The notes under the pieces: model-generated
The model's input: the letters and a program-made list of their open reading frames with translations, nothing else
What the model was told of the DNA's origin: nothing
Databases searched by the model: none
Part shown: piece by piece, positions 1-8,124 of the stretch
Position numbering within the stretch: position 1 is the first letter of the stretch
Layout of the letters: each line of letters begins with the position of its first letter
NCBI GenBank assembly: GCA_963797475.1
Contig: CAWCPR010000003.1
Coordinates: forward strand, 1,054,001-1,118,000
Direction of reading: 5' to 3'
Source: CAWCPR01 sp963797475
Lineage (GTDB): Bacteria > Chloroflexota > Anaerolineae > Anaerolineales > UBA4823
DNA: 64,000 nt
Program-made: the position numbers and the translations under genes

Positions 1-771
1 CAGACTATTCCCTGCGCCTCCTTCGAGGACGTGTTCGCTTTGGTAAGCGCCGGGGATGGGGCCGGAATGGACGCCAGCCTGGGATTACTCCCCATCGAAA
101 ATTCGCTGGCGGGCAGTATCCACCGCAACTATGATTTGATGCTGCGCCACGATCTGCACATCGTTGGGGAGTACCACCTGCGGGTCAGCCACTGCCTGCT
201 GGCTCTCCCTGGAGTGCGCCTGGAGGAGATCCAAAGCGTTCACTCCCATCCCCAGGCGCTCGCCCAATGCGAAGCCAACCTTTCCCGCCTGGGGGTAGCC
301 CGTGTCGCCGAAGCAGATACAGCCGGCGCCGCCCGCTTGCTGCGCGAGCGCGACGACCGCCAAGCCGCCGCGCTGGCTTCGAGCCATGCCGCCCGGGTCT
401 ACGACCTGGAAATCCTGGCCGAAAACATGGAAGACAACCCGGCCAATTACACTCGCTTCCTGGCGCTTGCCAGGCACCCAACCGCCGCACAGGATACCGA
501 AAACGGCGATTATAAGACCTCGGTCGTTTTCAGCCTGAACAACCGGCCTGGGGCTCTGTTTAAGGCGTTGAGCGTTTTCGCCTTGCGCGACGTCGACCTG
601 ACGAAAATTGAATCTCGCCCGATCCCGGGCCAGCCGTGGGAGTATATGTTCTACATCGACTTCGCCGGCCACGCCAAAGCCCAAACCTGCCGCCGCGCTT
701 TGGATAACCTGGCGGAATTAGCCCCTTTCCTGCGTTTATTGGGCTCTTACCCGCGCCACCACCTGAATTGA
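1..771 (+). CDS. pheA: Prephenate dehydratase, C-terminal part (gene runs off left edge)
   Basis: Converts prephenate to phenylpyruvate in phenylalanine synthesis (cytosol). The reading frame is open from base 1 (QTIPCASFEDVF..., the usual entry to the second half of the catalytic domain), so the true start lies outside the window and roughly the first 40-60 residues are missing. The GTG at 31 is internal. Visible family marks are LLPIENSLAGS, the HSHPQALAQC stretch, the NYTRF motif with its catalytic Thr-Arg-Phe, and a C-terminal ACT regulatory domain (KTSVVFSLNNRPGALF, then KIESRP) that normally binds phenylalanine for feedback control. No chorismate mutase domain is visible in the part present. 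A gap of about 215 bases follows, with nothing recognisable apart from the leader of the next gene. Confidence 0.93.
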   Translation, partial: QTIPCASFEDVFALVSAGDGAGMDASLGLLPIENSLAGSIHRNYDLMLRHDLHIVGEYHLRVSHCLLALPGVRLEEIQSVHSHPQALAQCEANLSRLGVARVAEADTAGAARLLRERDDRQAAALASSHAARVYDLEILAENMEDNPANYTRFLALARHPTAAQDTENGDYKTSVVFSLNNRPGALFKALSVFALRDVDLTKIESRPIPGQPWEYMFYIDFAGHAKAQTCRRALDNLAELAPFLRLLGSYPRHHLN

Positions 772-985
772 CCTCAGAACCTCCAGCCGTAGGACCGCCA
801 GTTGGCCTTCCGGCGACCGGTCTTATGGCTGGCGATCTCAACAGGTGTTTTGCAAGTTTGAATGCCCAAAGCCAGCCCCTCCTGCAACCTGCACGCAAAT
901 TTCACGTATACCAATTTATATTGGGTGGCAAACCCGTGCGAAGCCGTTTTTTGCCACGCGTGAATTCAGGTTAGGAGGTTTTATC

Positions 986-1171
986 ATGGGACTAATTAAA
1001 CTTTTCGTCGGGCTCATCACCGGGATCATCGGCCTGGTCGTCGGGTTGATCGGGGGCGTTTTCGGACTGGTGGTCGGGCTTTTCGGGGCAGTGTTCGGGC
1101 TCGGTATTGCAGCCGTTGTATTGCTCGTTCTGCTGGCTCCCCTGGCGATCCTGTTGATGATCATCTTTTAA
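986..1171 (+). CDS. Small glycine-rich hydrophobic membrane protein
   Basis: A 61-residue protein that is almost entirely hydrophobic. Its middle is a quasi-repeat of Gly-Leu-Val/Ile-Val-Gly-Leu units (GLVVGLIGGVFGLVVGLFG), suggesting one or two closely packed glycine-zipper helices in the membrane. The start is well set: an AGGAGG ribosome site at 973-978 lies 7 bases before the ATG. It stands alone between pheA and the P450 gene. I do not recognise a characterised family. The pattern is compatible with small envelope-stress or channel-like peptides, but no function can be claimed. Confidence 0.7.
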   Translation: MGLIKLFVGLITGIIGLVVGLIGGVFGLVVGLFGAVFGLGIAAVVLLVLLAPLAILLMIIF

Positions 1172-1238
1172 GCCAGCGACCGATTCCAACAGCTCGCAGC
1201 GGCAATCCAATCCCCGGAAAAACGGGGTTCCCGGCGCA

Positions 1239-1272
1239 GCAGGTGAGGCCAGGTCGATCTGGCCTCACCTGC
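1239..1272. terminator. 14-bp perfect hairpin, probable terminator
   Basis: GCAGGTGAGGCCAG is followed after a 6-base loop by its exact reverse complement. It lies downstream of the small membrane gene and just before the P450 promoter. There is no T tract, so it may end transcription weakly or protect RNA ends. Confidence 0.5.
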
Positions 1273-1279
1273 CGTATCT

Positions 1280-1308
1280 ATGACATTCTGCACCCGAGAG
1301 GGTATAAT
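1280..1308 (+). promoter_or_regulatory. Probable sigma-70 type promoter of the P450 gene
   Basis: A -35-like ATGACA (1280-1285) and a perfect TATAAT (1303-1308) are separated by 17 bases. Transcription would start near 1315, giving a short leader that carries the AGGAG site at 1340-1344. Confidence 0.6.
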
Positions 1309-1351
1309 TCGGCGTGGAAATTACCGGCAGCCGCAATTTAGGAGATGGATG

Positions 1352-2668
1352 ATGCCAGAGCCAGCGACCAGATCTCAACAGAAGGCGCCTCCCAGCCCGG
1401 ATGGAAGCCTGAGAGCGTTGATGAGAGATCCCCTTTCCTTCTTTCTGACCATCACGCGCCAGTATGGCGACGTTGTACGCTACCGCCCGGCGCCTGAACC
1501 GGCTTATCTGGTGAACCATCCCGACTACATCCGCCATATTTTGCAATCCAATCATCACAATTATTCCAAAGCAACCTACATCAATAATATGTTCAAACTG
1601 GCTATCGCCGATGGATTATTGGTCAGCGAGGGCGATACCTGGCTGCAGCAGCGCCGGCTGATGCAGCCCGCCTTTCACAATCAACGCATCGCCAAATTGG
1701 ACGCAGTGATCGCCAATGAATGCCTTGTCATGTTGGAGCGCTGGCAGGCAAAAGCTCGCAGCAATGAGCCGATCAATATCGCCCGAGAAATGGCCACGCT
1801 TACATTGAGCATCACCGCGAAAGTCCTTTTCGGTGTAGAGCTAGGGGAACGGGCCGGTTCGGTTGGCCAGGCGGTGAACATGGCGGCCGACCTGTTGGAG
1901 AAACCACGCAACCCGCGTTTTCACAACGCGCTGCAGGAAGTAGAACAGGTTGTTTACGCCATCATCGCCGAAAGGCGAAAATCCAACGAAGATTCGGATG
2001 ACCTGTTGTCTATCATGCTGGAAGCCCGCGATGAAGAAACCGGGCAGGGCATGGACGATCTGCAGCTACGCAACCAGGTGATCACCCTGCTTTTGGCAGG
2101 TTACGAAACGACCGCTAATGCGCTCACCTGGACCTGGTTCCTTTTGGCTCAGCACCCGGGCGAAGTGCAGAAGCTGCAGGCCGAGGTCGAGAGCGCCCTC
2201 GCCGGGCGACCCACCCCCCGCTTCGAAGACCTGCCCCACCTGCTCTACGCCCGCATGGTCTTTGAAGAAGGGATGCGCATCTACCCGCCGGCGTGGATTT
2301 TGGGCCGGAAGGCCCTGGCGGATGACATTGTGGGCGATTTTCGCATCCCTGCCAATACGGTGGTCGCGATCAGCCCGTACACCATGCACCGCCATCCGGA
2401 TTTTTGGGAATCCCCTGAGATCTTCGACCCCGAACGGTTCACGCCCGAACGCTCTAACGGCAGGCACCGATTTGCCTACCTGCCATTTGGCGGCGGCCCG
2501 CGCCAGTGCATCGGCAACAATCTGGCGATGGCAGAGGCCCAGATCATCATCCCGATGGTGGTCAGGCGCTTTAACCTGGAACTGCTCCCCGATCAGCCCA
2601 TTAAACCGGATCCACTCTTCATCCTTCGTCCAAACCGTGAGATCCTCATGAGGCTGGAAGCGCGTTAA
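1352..2668 (+). CDS. Cytochrome P450 (possible carotenoid hydroxylase)
   Basis: A soluble bacterial P450 of about 438 residues. Seen directly are the I-helix oxygen-activation motif AGYETTAN near residue 249, the K-helix E-x-x-R (EEGMR) near 305, the PERF segment, and the haem loop FGGGPRQCIGNN with ligand Cys at about 386. No signal peptide or fused reductase is present, so it needs outside ferredoxin/reductase partners, none of which are in the window. The start is the second of two adjacent ATGs (1349, 1352), chosen because AGGAG at 1340-1344 gives 7-base spacing. The protein resembles the CYP175/CYP97-like group, some of which hydroxylate beta-carotene. The crt cluster begins 2.5 kb away, so xanthophyll formation is a reasonable guess, not shown. 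Confidence 0.9.
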   Translation: MPEPATRSQQKAPPSPDGSLRALMRDPLSFFLTITRQYGDVVRYRPAPEPAYLVNHPDYIRHILQSNHHNYSKATYINNMFKLAIADGLLVSEGDTWLQQRRLMQPAFHNQRIAKLDAVIANECLVMLERWQAKARSNEPINIAREMATLTLSITAKVLFGVELGERAGSVGQAVNMAADLLEKPRNPRFHNALQEVEQVVYAIIAERRKSNEDSDDLLSIMLEARDEETGQGMDDLQLRNQVITLLLAGYETTANALTWTWFLLAQHPGEVQKLQAEVESALAGRPTPRFEDLPHLLYARMVFEEGMRIYPPAWILGRKALADDIVGDFRIPANTVVAISPYTMHRHPDFWESPEIFDPERFTPERSNGRHRFAYLPFGGGPRQCIGNNLAMAEAQIIIPMVVRRFNLELLPDQPIKPDPLFILRPNREILMRLEAR

Positions 2669-2749
2669 GTTCAAACCGGGCCCGCAATTGGGGAAAAGCT
2701 TTCAAAGGGGGGCAGTTTACCGGCTTTGGCAGAGTCAGGACGGTCGAAA

Positions 2750-3871
2750 ATGACAAAGAAAATCGGAATTTTAACCGCAGGCAGCGACTGTCCCGGGTTA
2801 AATGCAGCCATTCGCGCCATTGGAAAGGCCGCCCAGGGCACTTACGGCATGGAGATCGTCGGTTTTCAAGACGGGTTCCATGGCTTGATCGAAGATCATA
2901 CCCTGCAAATCGGCGGCACGGCGTTATCGGGGATTTTAACCGCCGGCGGGACGATCCTGGGCACCAGCAGCGAAAACACCAGCGATTCCATTCCGGCGGA
3001 CGACCAGCCGGAAGCAATCGAAAAAGCGCTAAAGACCTTCAAGAAGCACCGCCTGGACGCCCTGGTCTGTATTGGGGGCGGAGGTACCCAGGCCTTTGCC
3101 CGGCGATTGAGCCAGGCCGGCCTGAAAATCGTCACTTTACCGAAATCCGTCGATAACGATGTGGAATTGACCGAAACGACCATCGGATTCAGCACCGCCC
3201 TGGAAATCGCTACCCAATCTATCGACCGCCTGCACAGTACAGCTTACAGCCACCACCGCATCATCATCGTCGAGGTCATGGGACGCCACACCGGCTGGCT
3301 GACTCTCGGCTCAGGGATTGCCGGCGGCGCGGACGTGATCTTGACCCCCGAGATCCCCTACGTCATCCAAAGCGTCGCCGAGTCTATCATGCGGCGCAAC
3401 AAGGCCGGGAAGAGCTTCAGCATCATCGCCGTGGCGGAGGGGATCATCACCCAGGAGGAAGTCGCTTTCGAACAGCGCTTGCGCCAAATGAGCGAGCGCG
3501 GCCGGGATCCCGCCGAGCAGGTGGAGATCAACGCTCGCCTGGAAAAAATCCAGAGCCAGCGCACCGACACAACCTTCCAGGTCTCCAACCAGTTGCGAAC
3601 GCTCACCGGGCTCGAGACGCGCATCACGATCCTGGGCTACGTCCTGCGCGGCGGAGCTCCTTCGGCCGGCGATCGCATCCTGGCGACCCGTCTTGGCACG
3701 GCCTGCTTATCGGCCATCGACCAGGGCCAGTTTGGCGTCATGATCGCCGCCCGGGGCGACCAGATGCAAGCAGTCTCTCTGGACCAGATCACCCACAGGC
3801 ACAAATCCGTCCCATACGACCACCCGTGGATGGAAAGCGCCCGGCGAGTGGGCACCTGCCTGGGCGATTAG
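2750..3871 (+). CDS. 6-phosphofructokinase, GGGGT variant
   Basis: Phosphorylates fructose 6-phosphate in glycolysis. The 373-residue protein shows the PFK pattern: GILTAGSDCPGLNAAIR at the N-terminus, catalytic PKSVDNDVELTETTIGF, MGRHTGWLTLGSGIAGGAD, and GYVLRGGAPSAGDR. Two positions are unusual. The phosphate-donor loop reads GSDCPG instead of GGDCPG, and the second loop reads IGGGGTQ where classical enzymes have GGDG (ATP type) or GGDD (PPi type). I believe a GGGGT subfamily exists in several phyla, so this is probably a natural variant whose donor (ATP, ADP or PPi) cannot be read from sequence. The start is ATG 2750; no strong ribosome site is seen, only a purine-rich GGTCGAAA just before it. 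Confidence 0.88.
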   Translation: MTKKIGILTAGSDCPGLNAAIRAIGKAAQGTYGMEIVGFQDGFHGLIEDHTLQIGGTALSGILTAGGTILGTSSENTSDSIPADDQPEAIEKALKTFKKHRLDALVCIGGGGTQAFARRLSQAGLKIVTLPKSVDNDVELTETTIGFSTALEIATQSIDRLHSTAYSHHRIIIVEVMGRHTGWLTLGSGIAGGADVILTPEIPYVIQSVAESIMRRNKAGKSFSIIAVAEGIITQEEVAFEQRLRQMSERGRDPAEQVEINARLEKIQSQRTDTTFQVSNQLRTLTGLETRITILGYVLRGGAPSAGDRILATRLGTACLSAIDQGQFGVMIAARGDQMQAVSLDQITHRHKSVPYDHPWMESARRVGTCLGD

Positions 3872-3926
3872 GCGGATTCTCACCTCAAACCATACACCTT
3901 CTGCAATCCATAAGAGGCGATCCTGA

Positions 3927-4871
3927 ATGGCAAACGAACAAAAATACGAGCTTTACAGCCAATCCTTTAAATCCCATGCTTACGCAATTTACGCTCAAAT
4001 GCGGGCGGAAGAGGAGCAGACTATGGAAGATGGTGTCCTTCAACTTTATCCCTTACCTAACCGGGAGCTTCCGCTCAAGGGGTTGTACCTGGGTCACGAT
4101 CTGCGCCGGTTCAGCAGCGCCTCTGAAAGGGCGTTCGTTTACAGTGATTTTGTCACCAGCCTGGATGGGCGCATCGCCATCCCGCACCCCAATAAACCCG
4201 GAATGGTCGTGCCGAAGCAGATCGCCAACGAGCGCGACTGGCGTCTTTTCCAGGAGTTGGTTGTCCAGGCGGATGTGCTGATCACCAGCGGCCGCTACCT
4301 GCGCGATTACGCCGACGGCCGTGCTCAGGAGATCCTGCGCGTTTACGACGACCCGCAGTTTGCCGATCTCAAAAATTGGCGCGGAGATCACGGGCTGGCT
4401 GTGCAGCCCGACCTGGCAGTGATCAGCGGCAGCCTGGATTTTCCCATCCCGGATGTGCTCGTTCAACAGCAACGGTCGATCCTGGTCTACACCACCCAGG
4501 GCCCAGACCCCGCGCGGGTGCGGACCCTGGAAGCCCAGATGGGCCAAGTGATCGTCGCTGGCGAGGATGGTGTGGATGGCCGCCTCCTGGTCGAGAGCCT
4601 TACGAACCTGGGTTACCGGATGGTGTATTCGACCACCGGCCCGAAAGTACTGCACCTGCTTTTGGCGGCGGGCATGCTCGATAGGTTGTACCTGACGCAC
4701 GTTAACCGGGCGCTGGGCGGCTCACCTTTTTCGAGCATCGTCGAGGGGGACCTGATCGACCCCCCGGTCGATTTCCATTTGTCCACGCTCTACCTGGACC
4801 CGCACGCCCTGAATGGGTTGGGCCAGCTTCTCTGCGGCTACGACCGCCTCCCCGCGCCTACGACCGGGTAA
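3927..4871 (+). CDS. RibD C-terminal / dihydrofolate-reductase-fold reductase
   Basis: A 314-residue protein with the RibD C-terminal fold. After about 65 extra N-terminal residues come FVYSDFVTSLDGRIA (substrate/NADPH site of pyrimidine reductases), the ADVLITSGRYLRDYAD segment, LAVISGSLDFP, and GYRMVYSTTGPKVLHLLL near the end. In riboflavin synthesis this domain reduces the ribosylamino-pyrimidine intermediate. Here the deaminase domain of RibD is absent and no other rib genes are adjacent. Stand-alone members are often annotated only as dihydrofolate reductase family proteins, so the substrate is uncertain. AGAGG at about 3912-3916 could serve the ATG at 3927. Confidence 0.8.
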   Translation: MANEQKYELYSQSFKSHAYAIYAQMRAEEEQTMEDGVLQLYPLPNRELPLKGLYLGHDLRRFSSASERAFVYSDFVTSLDGRIAIPHPNKPGMVVPKQIANERDWRLFQELVVQADVLITSGRYLRDYADGRAQEILRVYDDPQFADLKNWRGDHGLAVQPDLAVISGSLDFPIPDVLVQQQRSILVYTTQGPDPARVRTLEAQMGQVIVAGEDGVDGRLLVESLTNLGYRMVYSTTGPKVLHLLLAAGMLDRLYLTHVNRALGGSPFSSIVEGDLIDPPVDFHLSTLYLDPHALNGLGQLLCGYDRLPAPTTG

Positions 4872-5002
4872 TTTAATCCCGGCTGCAAGGAATCCCGCGC
4901 TGAAGGTTCGATTTTGCCGCCTCCCCATACATACAGAATCCGATTTTACACACCGTTTACAAGGCGATGACCCTGGATTTAAGCGCGGGGAGGATAATTT
5001 TG

Positions 5003-5173
5003 GTGAAGAATGGCCATACCAGCCAGGAGGCGCTCGATTTAGCCATGCAGCGCATCGACCTGCGCCTGGAACAGCTCGTCCCGAACGGCAGGCTGACGGA
5101 CATCCAACGCCAGGATTGGAGCAGCGGCATCCGTGATCTGCTCGAAAAGGCCTTCAATATATCCAGTTTCTAA
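5003..5173 (+). CDS. Small protein of unknown function
   Basis: About 57 residues, mixed charged and helical (SQEALDLAMQRIDLRLEQL). The frame is open from an ATG at 4967, but a strong GGGGAGG at 4987-4993 points to TTG 5000 or GTG 5003 as the real start. It ends tail-to-tail with crtI, the two stop codons overlapping by four bases. No family recognised and no membrane segment. It has plausible coding character and a good ribosome site but no other support. Confidence 0.5.
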   Translation: MKNGHTSQEALDLAMQRIDLRLEQLVPNGRLTDIQRQDWSSGIRDLLEKAFNISSF

Positions 5174-6696
5174 TCGGCGGACGCCGGCTGTAATTGGAAA
5201 ACCGGGCGAGCTGCACCGGCTTCTTTCAAAATGCGTTCGGTGGTCAGGCGGGCTGAGATCAGCACCATCGGCAGGCCGGTGCCGGGGTGAGTGCTCCCGC
5301 CGACGAAGTACAGGTTGTGGTAGCGGCGGTGGCGGTTTTGCGGCCGCAGGTATCCAACCTGGGTGAAGTTGTGGCTCAAGCCAAAAGCTGCCCCTTTGGC
5401 CAGGTTATATTCGCTGAGCCACTCGCGCGGCGTGTAGCTGACCTCGAATTTCAAATGATCGTCCAGGTCGGTGACCCCGATATCCTTGAGGCGCCTAAGA
5501 ACTGACGCCCGGGCGCGAGCTTTCAGCGCTTCCCAATCTTGTGGATTGGATTCGTCGATGTGCCCCACCGGAACCAGGACGAACAGGGTATCCTCACCCG
5601 CCGGCGCCGCGCTGGGGTCGCAGCGCGCCGGTGCGTGCACGTAAAAGCTGGGTTGGTCAGGCAGGCTCAAATCATTGAAGATGCGATCGAAGCTGAGCCG
5701 GTAATCGCCTCCCAGGAAGACATTGTGCATGCCGAATTGTGGGTAAACCCGATTCATACCCCAGTAAAACATGATCGCCGAGCAGGTATATTTCATGCGC
5801 TCCAGGCGCTTCGCTTCAGCCTCGTCCGGGAGCAAGTCGCGATAAACATACGGCAGATCGGCGTTCGCCACGATCACATCGGCAGCCATGCGTCTCCCGT
5901 CTTTCAACAAAATCCCGCTGGCGCGCTTGCCTTCCACCTCAATTTTCTCCACTTCGCTGCCGTACAGGAACTGCACCCCATTGGCCTCGGCGATGGAAGC
6001 CAGGCTCTCGATCACGCGATACAAACCACCCATTGGGAACCAGACGCCATCCGCCAGCTCGGTATACTGCAGCAGGGAGTAGGTCGCCGGCGCATCATAT
6101 GGACTGAGACCCAGGTACATGTTTTGAAACGTGAAGGCCGCCTTGAGGTGTGGGTCGGCGAAGTAATTGCCGACGTTATCGTAGTGCTTGACCAGCGCTT
6201 TCAGCTTGAACAACAAAGGCAGGTTGCTTAAGCTGAAGTATTGGGCCAGATTATAAAAGTTCCGCCCGACAAATCGCTGCAAGGAGAGGTGATAGTGCGT
6301 ATGGCCTTCGCTCAAGTAGCGGATCAGCCCGCCAAAACTCCCGGGTTCCAGGGCCTCAACCTGCGCCTGCAATGCGTTGAGATCGGAGGTCAGGGAAAGC
6401 TCGACTCCGTCATCGAAACGGATGCGGTAGGTCGGGTCGATCCGGCGCAGATCCAGTTGTTCCTGCATGTTCTCTCCCAGCGCCTGGTACGTTTCTGCAA
6501 AGACTTCGGGCATCAAGAACAGGGTTGGGCCGATATCGAAGCGATGACCATCGCGCTCGAACTGGCTGCAGCGCCCGCCGGGAGTGGACTGCTTCTCGAC
6601 CACGGTCACCCGGTAGCCGCTGCGCGCCAGCCGGCCAGCCGCGGCGATCCCTCCCAGACCGGCGCCAATAATCAATGCGGAAGGTTTCGGTTGCAT
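5170..6696 (-). CDS. crtI: Phytoene desaturase, CrtI family
   Basis: FAD-dependent desaturase that introduces double bonds into phytoene, normally giving lycopene. The 508-residue length is typical of CrtI. The N-terminal dinucleotide fold is ALIIGAGLGGIAAAGRLA, followed by VVEKQSTPGGRCSQF and DIGPTLFLMP. The C-terminal carotenoid-oxidase signature is LYFVGGSTHPGTGLPMVL. GAGGAG sits 6 bases before the ATG at 6696. It is the last gene of the operon crtB - zinc ribbon - crtY - crtI, 16 bases after crtY. The number of desaturation steps cannot be read from sequence; a CrtN, CrtO or CrtD-like relative is less likely given the neighbouring crtB and crtY. Confidence 0.92.
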   Translation of the reverse strand: MQPKPSALIIGAGLGGIAAAGRLARSGYRVTVVEKQSTPGGRCSQFERDGHRFDIGPTLFLMPEVFAETYQALGENMQEQLDLRRIDPTYRIRFDDGVELSLTSDLNALQAQVEALEPGSFGGLIRYLSEGHTHYHLSLQRFVGRNFYNLAQYFSLSNLPLLFKLKALVKHYDNVGNYFADPHLKAAFTFQNMYLGLSPYDAPATYSLLQYTELADGVWFPMGGLYRVIESLASIAEANGVQFLYGSEVEKIEVEGKRASGILLKDGRRMAADVIVANADLPYVYRDLLPDEAEAKRLERMKYTCSAIMFYWGMNRVYPQFGMHNVFLGGDYRLSFDRIFNDLSLPDQPSFYVHAPARCDPSAAPAGEDTLFVLVPVGHIDESNPQDWEALKARARASVLRRLKDIGVTDLDDHLKFEVSYTPREWLSEYNLAKGAAFGLSHNFTQVGYLRPQNRHRRYHNLYFVGGSTHPGTGLPMVLISARLTTERILKEAGAARPVFQLQPASAD

Positions 6697-6712
6697 TGCA
6701 TTCTCCTCAAAT

Positions 6713-7873
6713 TCAAATCTGGTGAAACATTTTTACGCGCAGCAGGGCCTGTATAAAAATCAGCGGCGGCAGCGTCGCGATCAGGCGCAAGTTTTCCGTT
6801 AAGGGGGCTTTCTCGTCCAGGAAACGCAAAACGCGCTCAAACGGGTTGTTTTTGAACAATTTGGTGAAAATCGGCTTGATCTGCTCGCCCTGGCGAACCA
6901 TGATCTGCAGCAGGATTGTATCGTATAGCTGGTAGCGGGCCGAGTCTTGGGGCACGGCAAACGGGTGCCCGAATGCCTCCAGAGAAGCGACAATCGCGGC
7001 CGAATCCTGCTGGATGCGAGTGAAAGCATAGCCTGTCGTGGGCTTGATCCTGCCGGCGCGCGTGCCAATGTTCATGACTCGCTGGCCGGCGCGGCGCGGG
7101 AAAGGCTGGTCAGTCACCGGGATCAAGCCGGACTCGCTCCTCAGCACCTGGTAATCCTGCACACCCAGGGTTCCCTGCAGATATTCTCTCAAGGCCAGCT
7201 CGCTTTCATCCCGTCCGGAACGGCCGGCTGTAAACAGCGTGTATTCGACCAATGCCTGCCTGGGCGAGAAAGGCAGGATGTAAAAAAAGCGTGTATCGCC
7301 CTTTTGCGGCGTGCGGAAATCCAGAAGAGTCATCACCTCAGGATCAAAAACATCCTGGACGGTTTCAATTTCCCAGCCCCGGAAAAGCAGGTTCAAATAG
7401 TGGTAGCGGGTTGAGTCCGGTCGCAGGTTGGCGGGGTTAAAACGGCTGTCAAACACCCAATCTGCGCGGTAGCATTCGCCGTCCACGCAGACGCTCGCAG
7501 TGTCCTTGCCATCCTGGATGCGCTCTACCTGGCCTTGCAGAAATTCCACTTTACCAGTTGCCCTCAGTTCCTGCCGGGCGAACCGGTAAAAATCGATGCC
7601 GCGCACCATCTTGTAGCAGTAGTCCTGTAGCGCACCGGTCTTCTCGAAATCTTCACCCACAAATTGTACCTGGCTCCAGGTGCGAAAGACAATATCATCG
7701 TAGCTTGTTGGCTGGTTGGTCCAGAATCCCCAGGTGCGGTCATTACCGTCTTTGGCGCCCTTATCCACGATCAGGATGGAACGCTCCCGCAGCGGGCTGC
7801 GCGCCATATGTAAAGCCAGGCTCAAGCCTGCCAAACCGCCGCCAGCGATGATGATATCGAAACGGTTCTCCAC
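6713..7873 (-). CDS. crtY: Lycopene cyclase, CrtY type
   Basis: Cyclises the ends of lycopene to beta-ionone rings. The 386-residue protein carries the N-terminal flavin fold FDIIIAGGGLAGLSLALHMA, the cyclase motif NDRTWGFW, FRGWEIET, LLDFRTPQ, FFYILPFSPRQALVEYTLF and the C-terminal NPFERVLRFLDEKAPLTENL. The start is GTG at 7873 with GGAAAG 6 bases upstream; the preceding zinc-ribbon gene ends only 9 bases away. Together with crtB and crtI it should yield gamma- or beta-carotene. The geranylgeranyl diphosphate synthase is not in the window. Confidence 0.9.
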   Translation of the reverse strand: MENRFDIIIAGGGLAGLSLALHMARSPLRERSILIVDKGAKDGNDRTWGFWTNQPTSYDDIVFRTWSQVQFVGEDFEKTGALQDYCYKMVRGIDFYRFARQELRATGKVEFLQGQVERIQDGKDTASVCVDGECYRADWVFDSRFNPANLRPDSTRYHYLNLLFRGWEIETVQDVFDPEVMTLLDFRTPQKGDTRFFYILPFSPRQALVEYTLFTAGRSGRDESELALREYLQGTLGVQDYQVLRSESGLIPVTDQPFPRRAGQRVMNIGTRAGRIKPTTGYAFTRIQQDSAAIVASLEAFGHPFAVPQDSARYQLYDTILLQIMVRQGEQIKPIFTKLFKNNPFERVLRFLDEKAPLTENLRLIATLPPLIFIQALLRVKMFHQI

Positions 7874-7882
7874 GTCACTTTC

Positions 7883-8107
7883 CTACTTTTCCAATGGAGC
7901 GACCTTTACGTTCTGGAATGCAACGGCCATCTCCGGCTCGCCAACCGGGATCTCCAGAATATAAGCCAGCCCTTGTGAGGCGCGCAGCTTTTGGCAAACC
8001 GGGCAAGTTGGCCGGGGTGGAAAAATCGTGCTACCACAGGATGGGCATTGGCTGCCTACCAGGGCGTAACGTTGCGCTTTCAATCTCCAATGCTGTGGAA
8101 CGTGCAT
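7883..8107 (-). CDS. Short zinc-ribbon (DUF35/rubredoxin-like) protein in the crt operon
   Basis: A 74-residue protein beginning MHVPQHWRLKAQRYALVGSQ, then CPSCGSTIFPPRPTCPVC, which is the four-cysteine zinc ribbon that opens DUF35/OB-fold proteins. Family members are usually 120-140 residues and work beside thiolase or HMG-CoA synthase-type enzymes. Here the OB part is reduced to a short strand-rich tail (AYILEIPVGEPEMAVAF), so it is shortened. A strong GGAGGG six bases before ATG 8107 sets the start. An alternative in-frame ATG at 8128 overlaps the crtB stop as ATGA, which would give translational coupling. A role in carotenoid synthesis is only inferred from position. Confidence 0.75.
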   Translation of the reverse strand: MHVPQHWRLKAQRYALVGSQCPSCGSTIFPPRPTCPVCQKLRASQGLAYILEIPVGEPEMAVAFQNVKVAPLEK

Positions 8108-8124
8108 TTGAACCCTCCAAAAAA

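Noticed and set aside
5539..6231. 230-residue plus-strand frame inside crtI
   Set aside because: Antisense shadow of a clear phytoene desaturase; no ribosome site and no family features.
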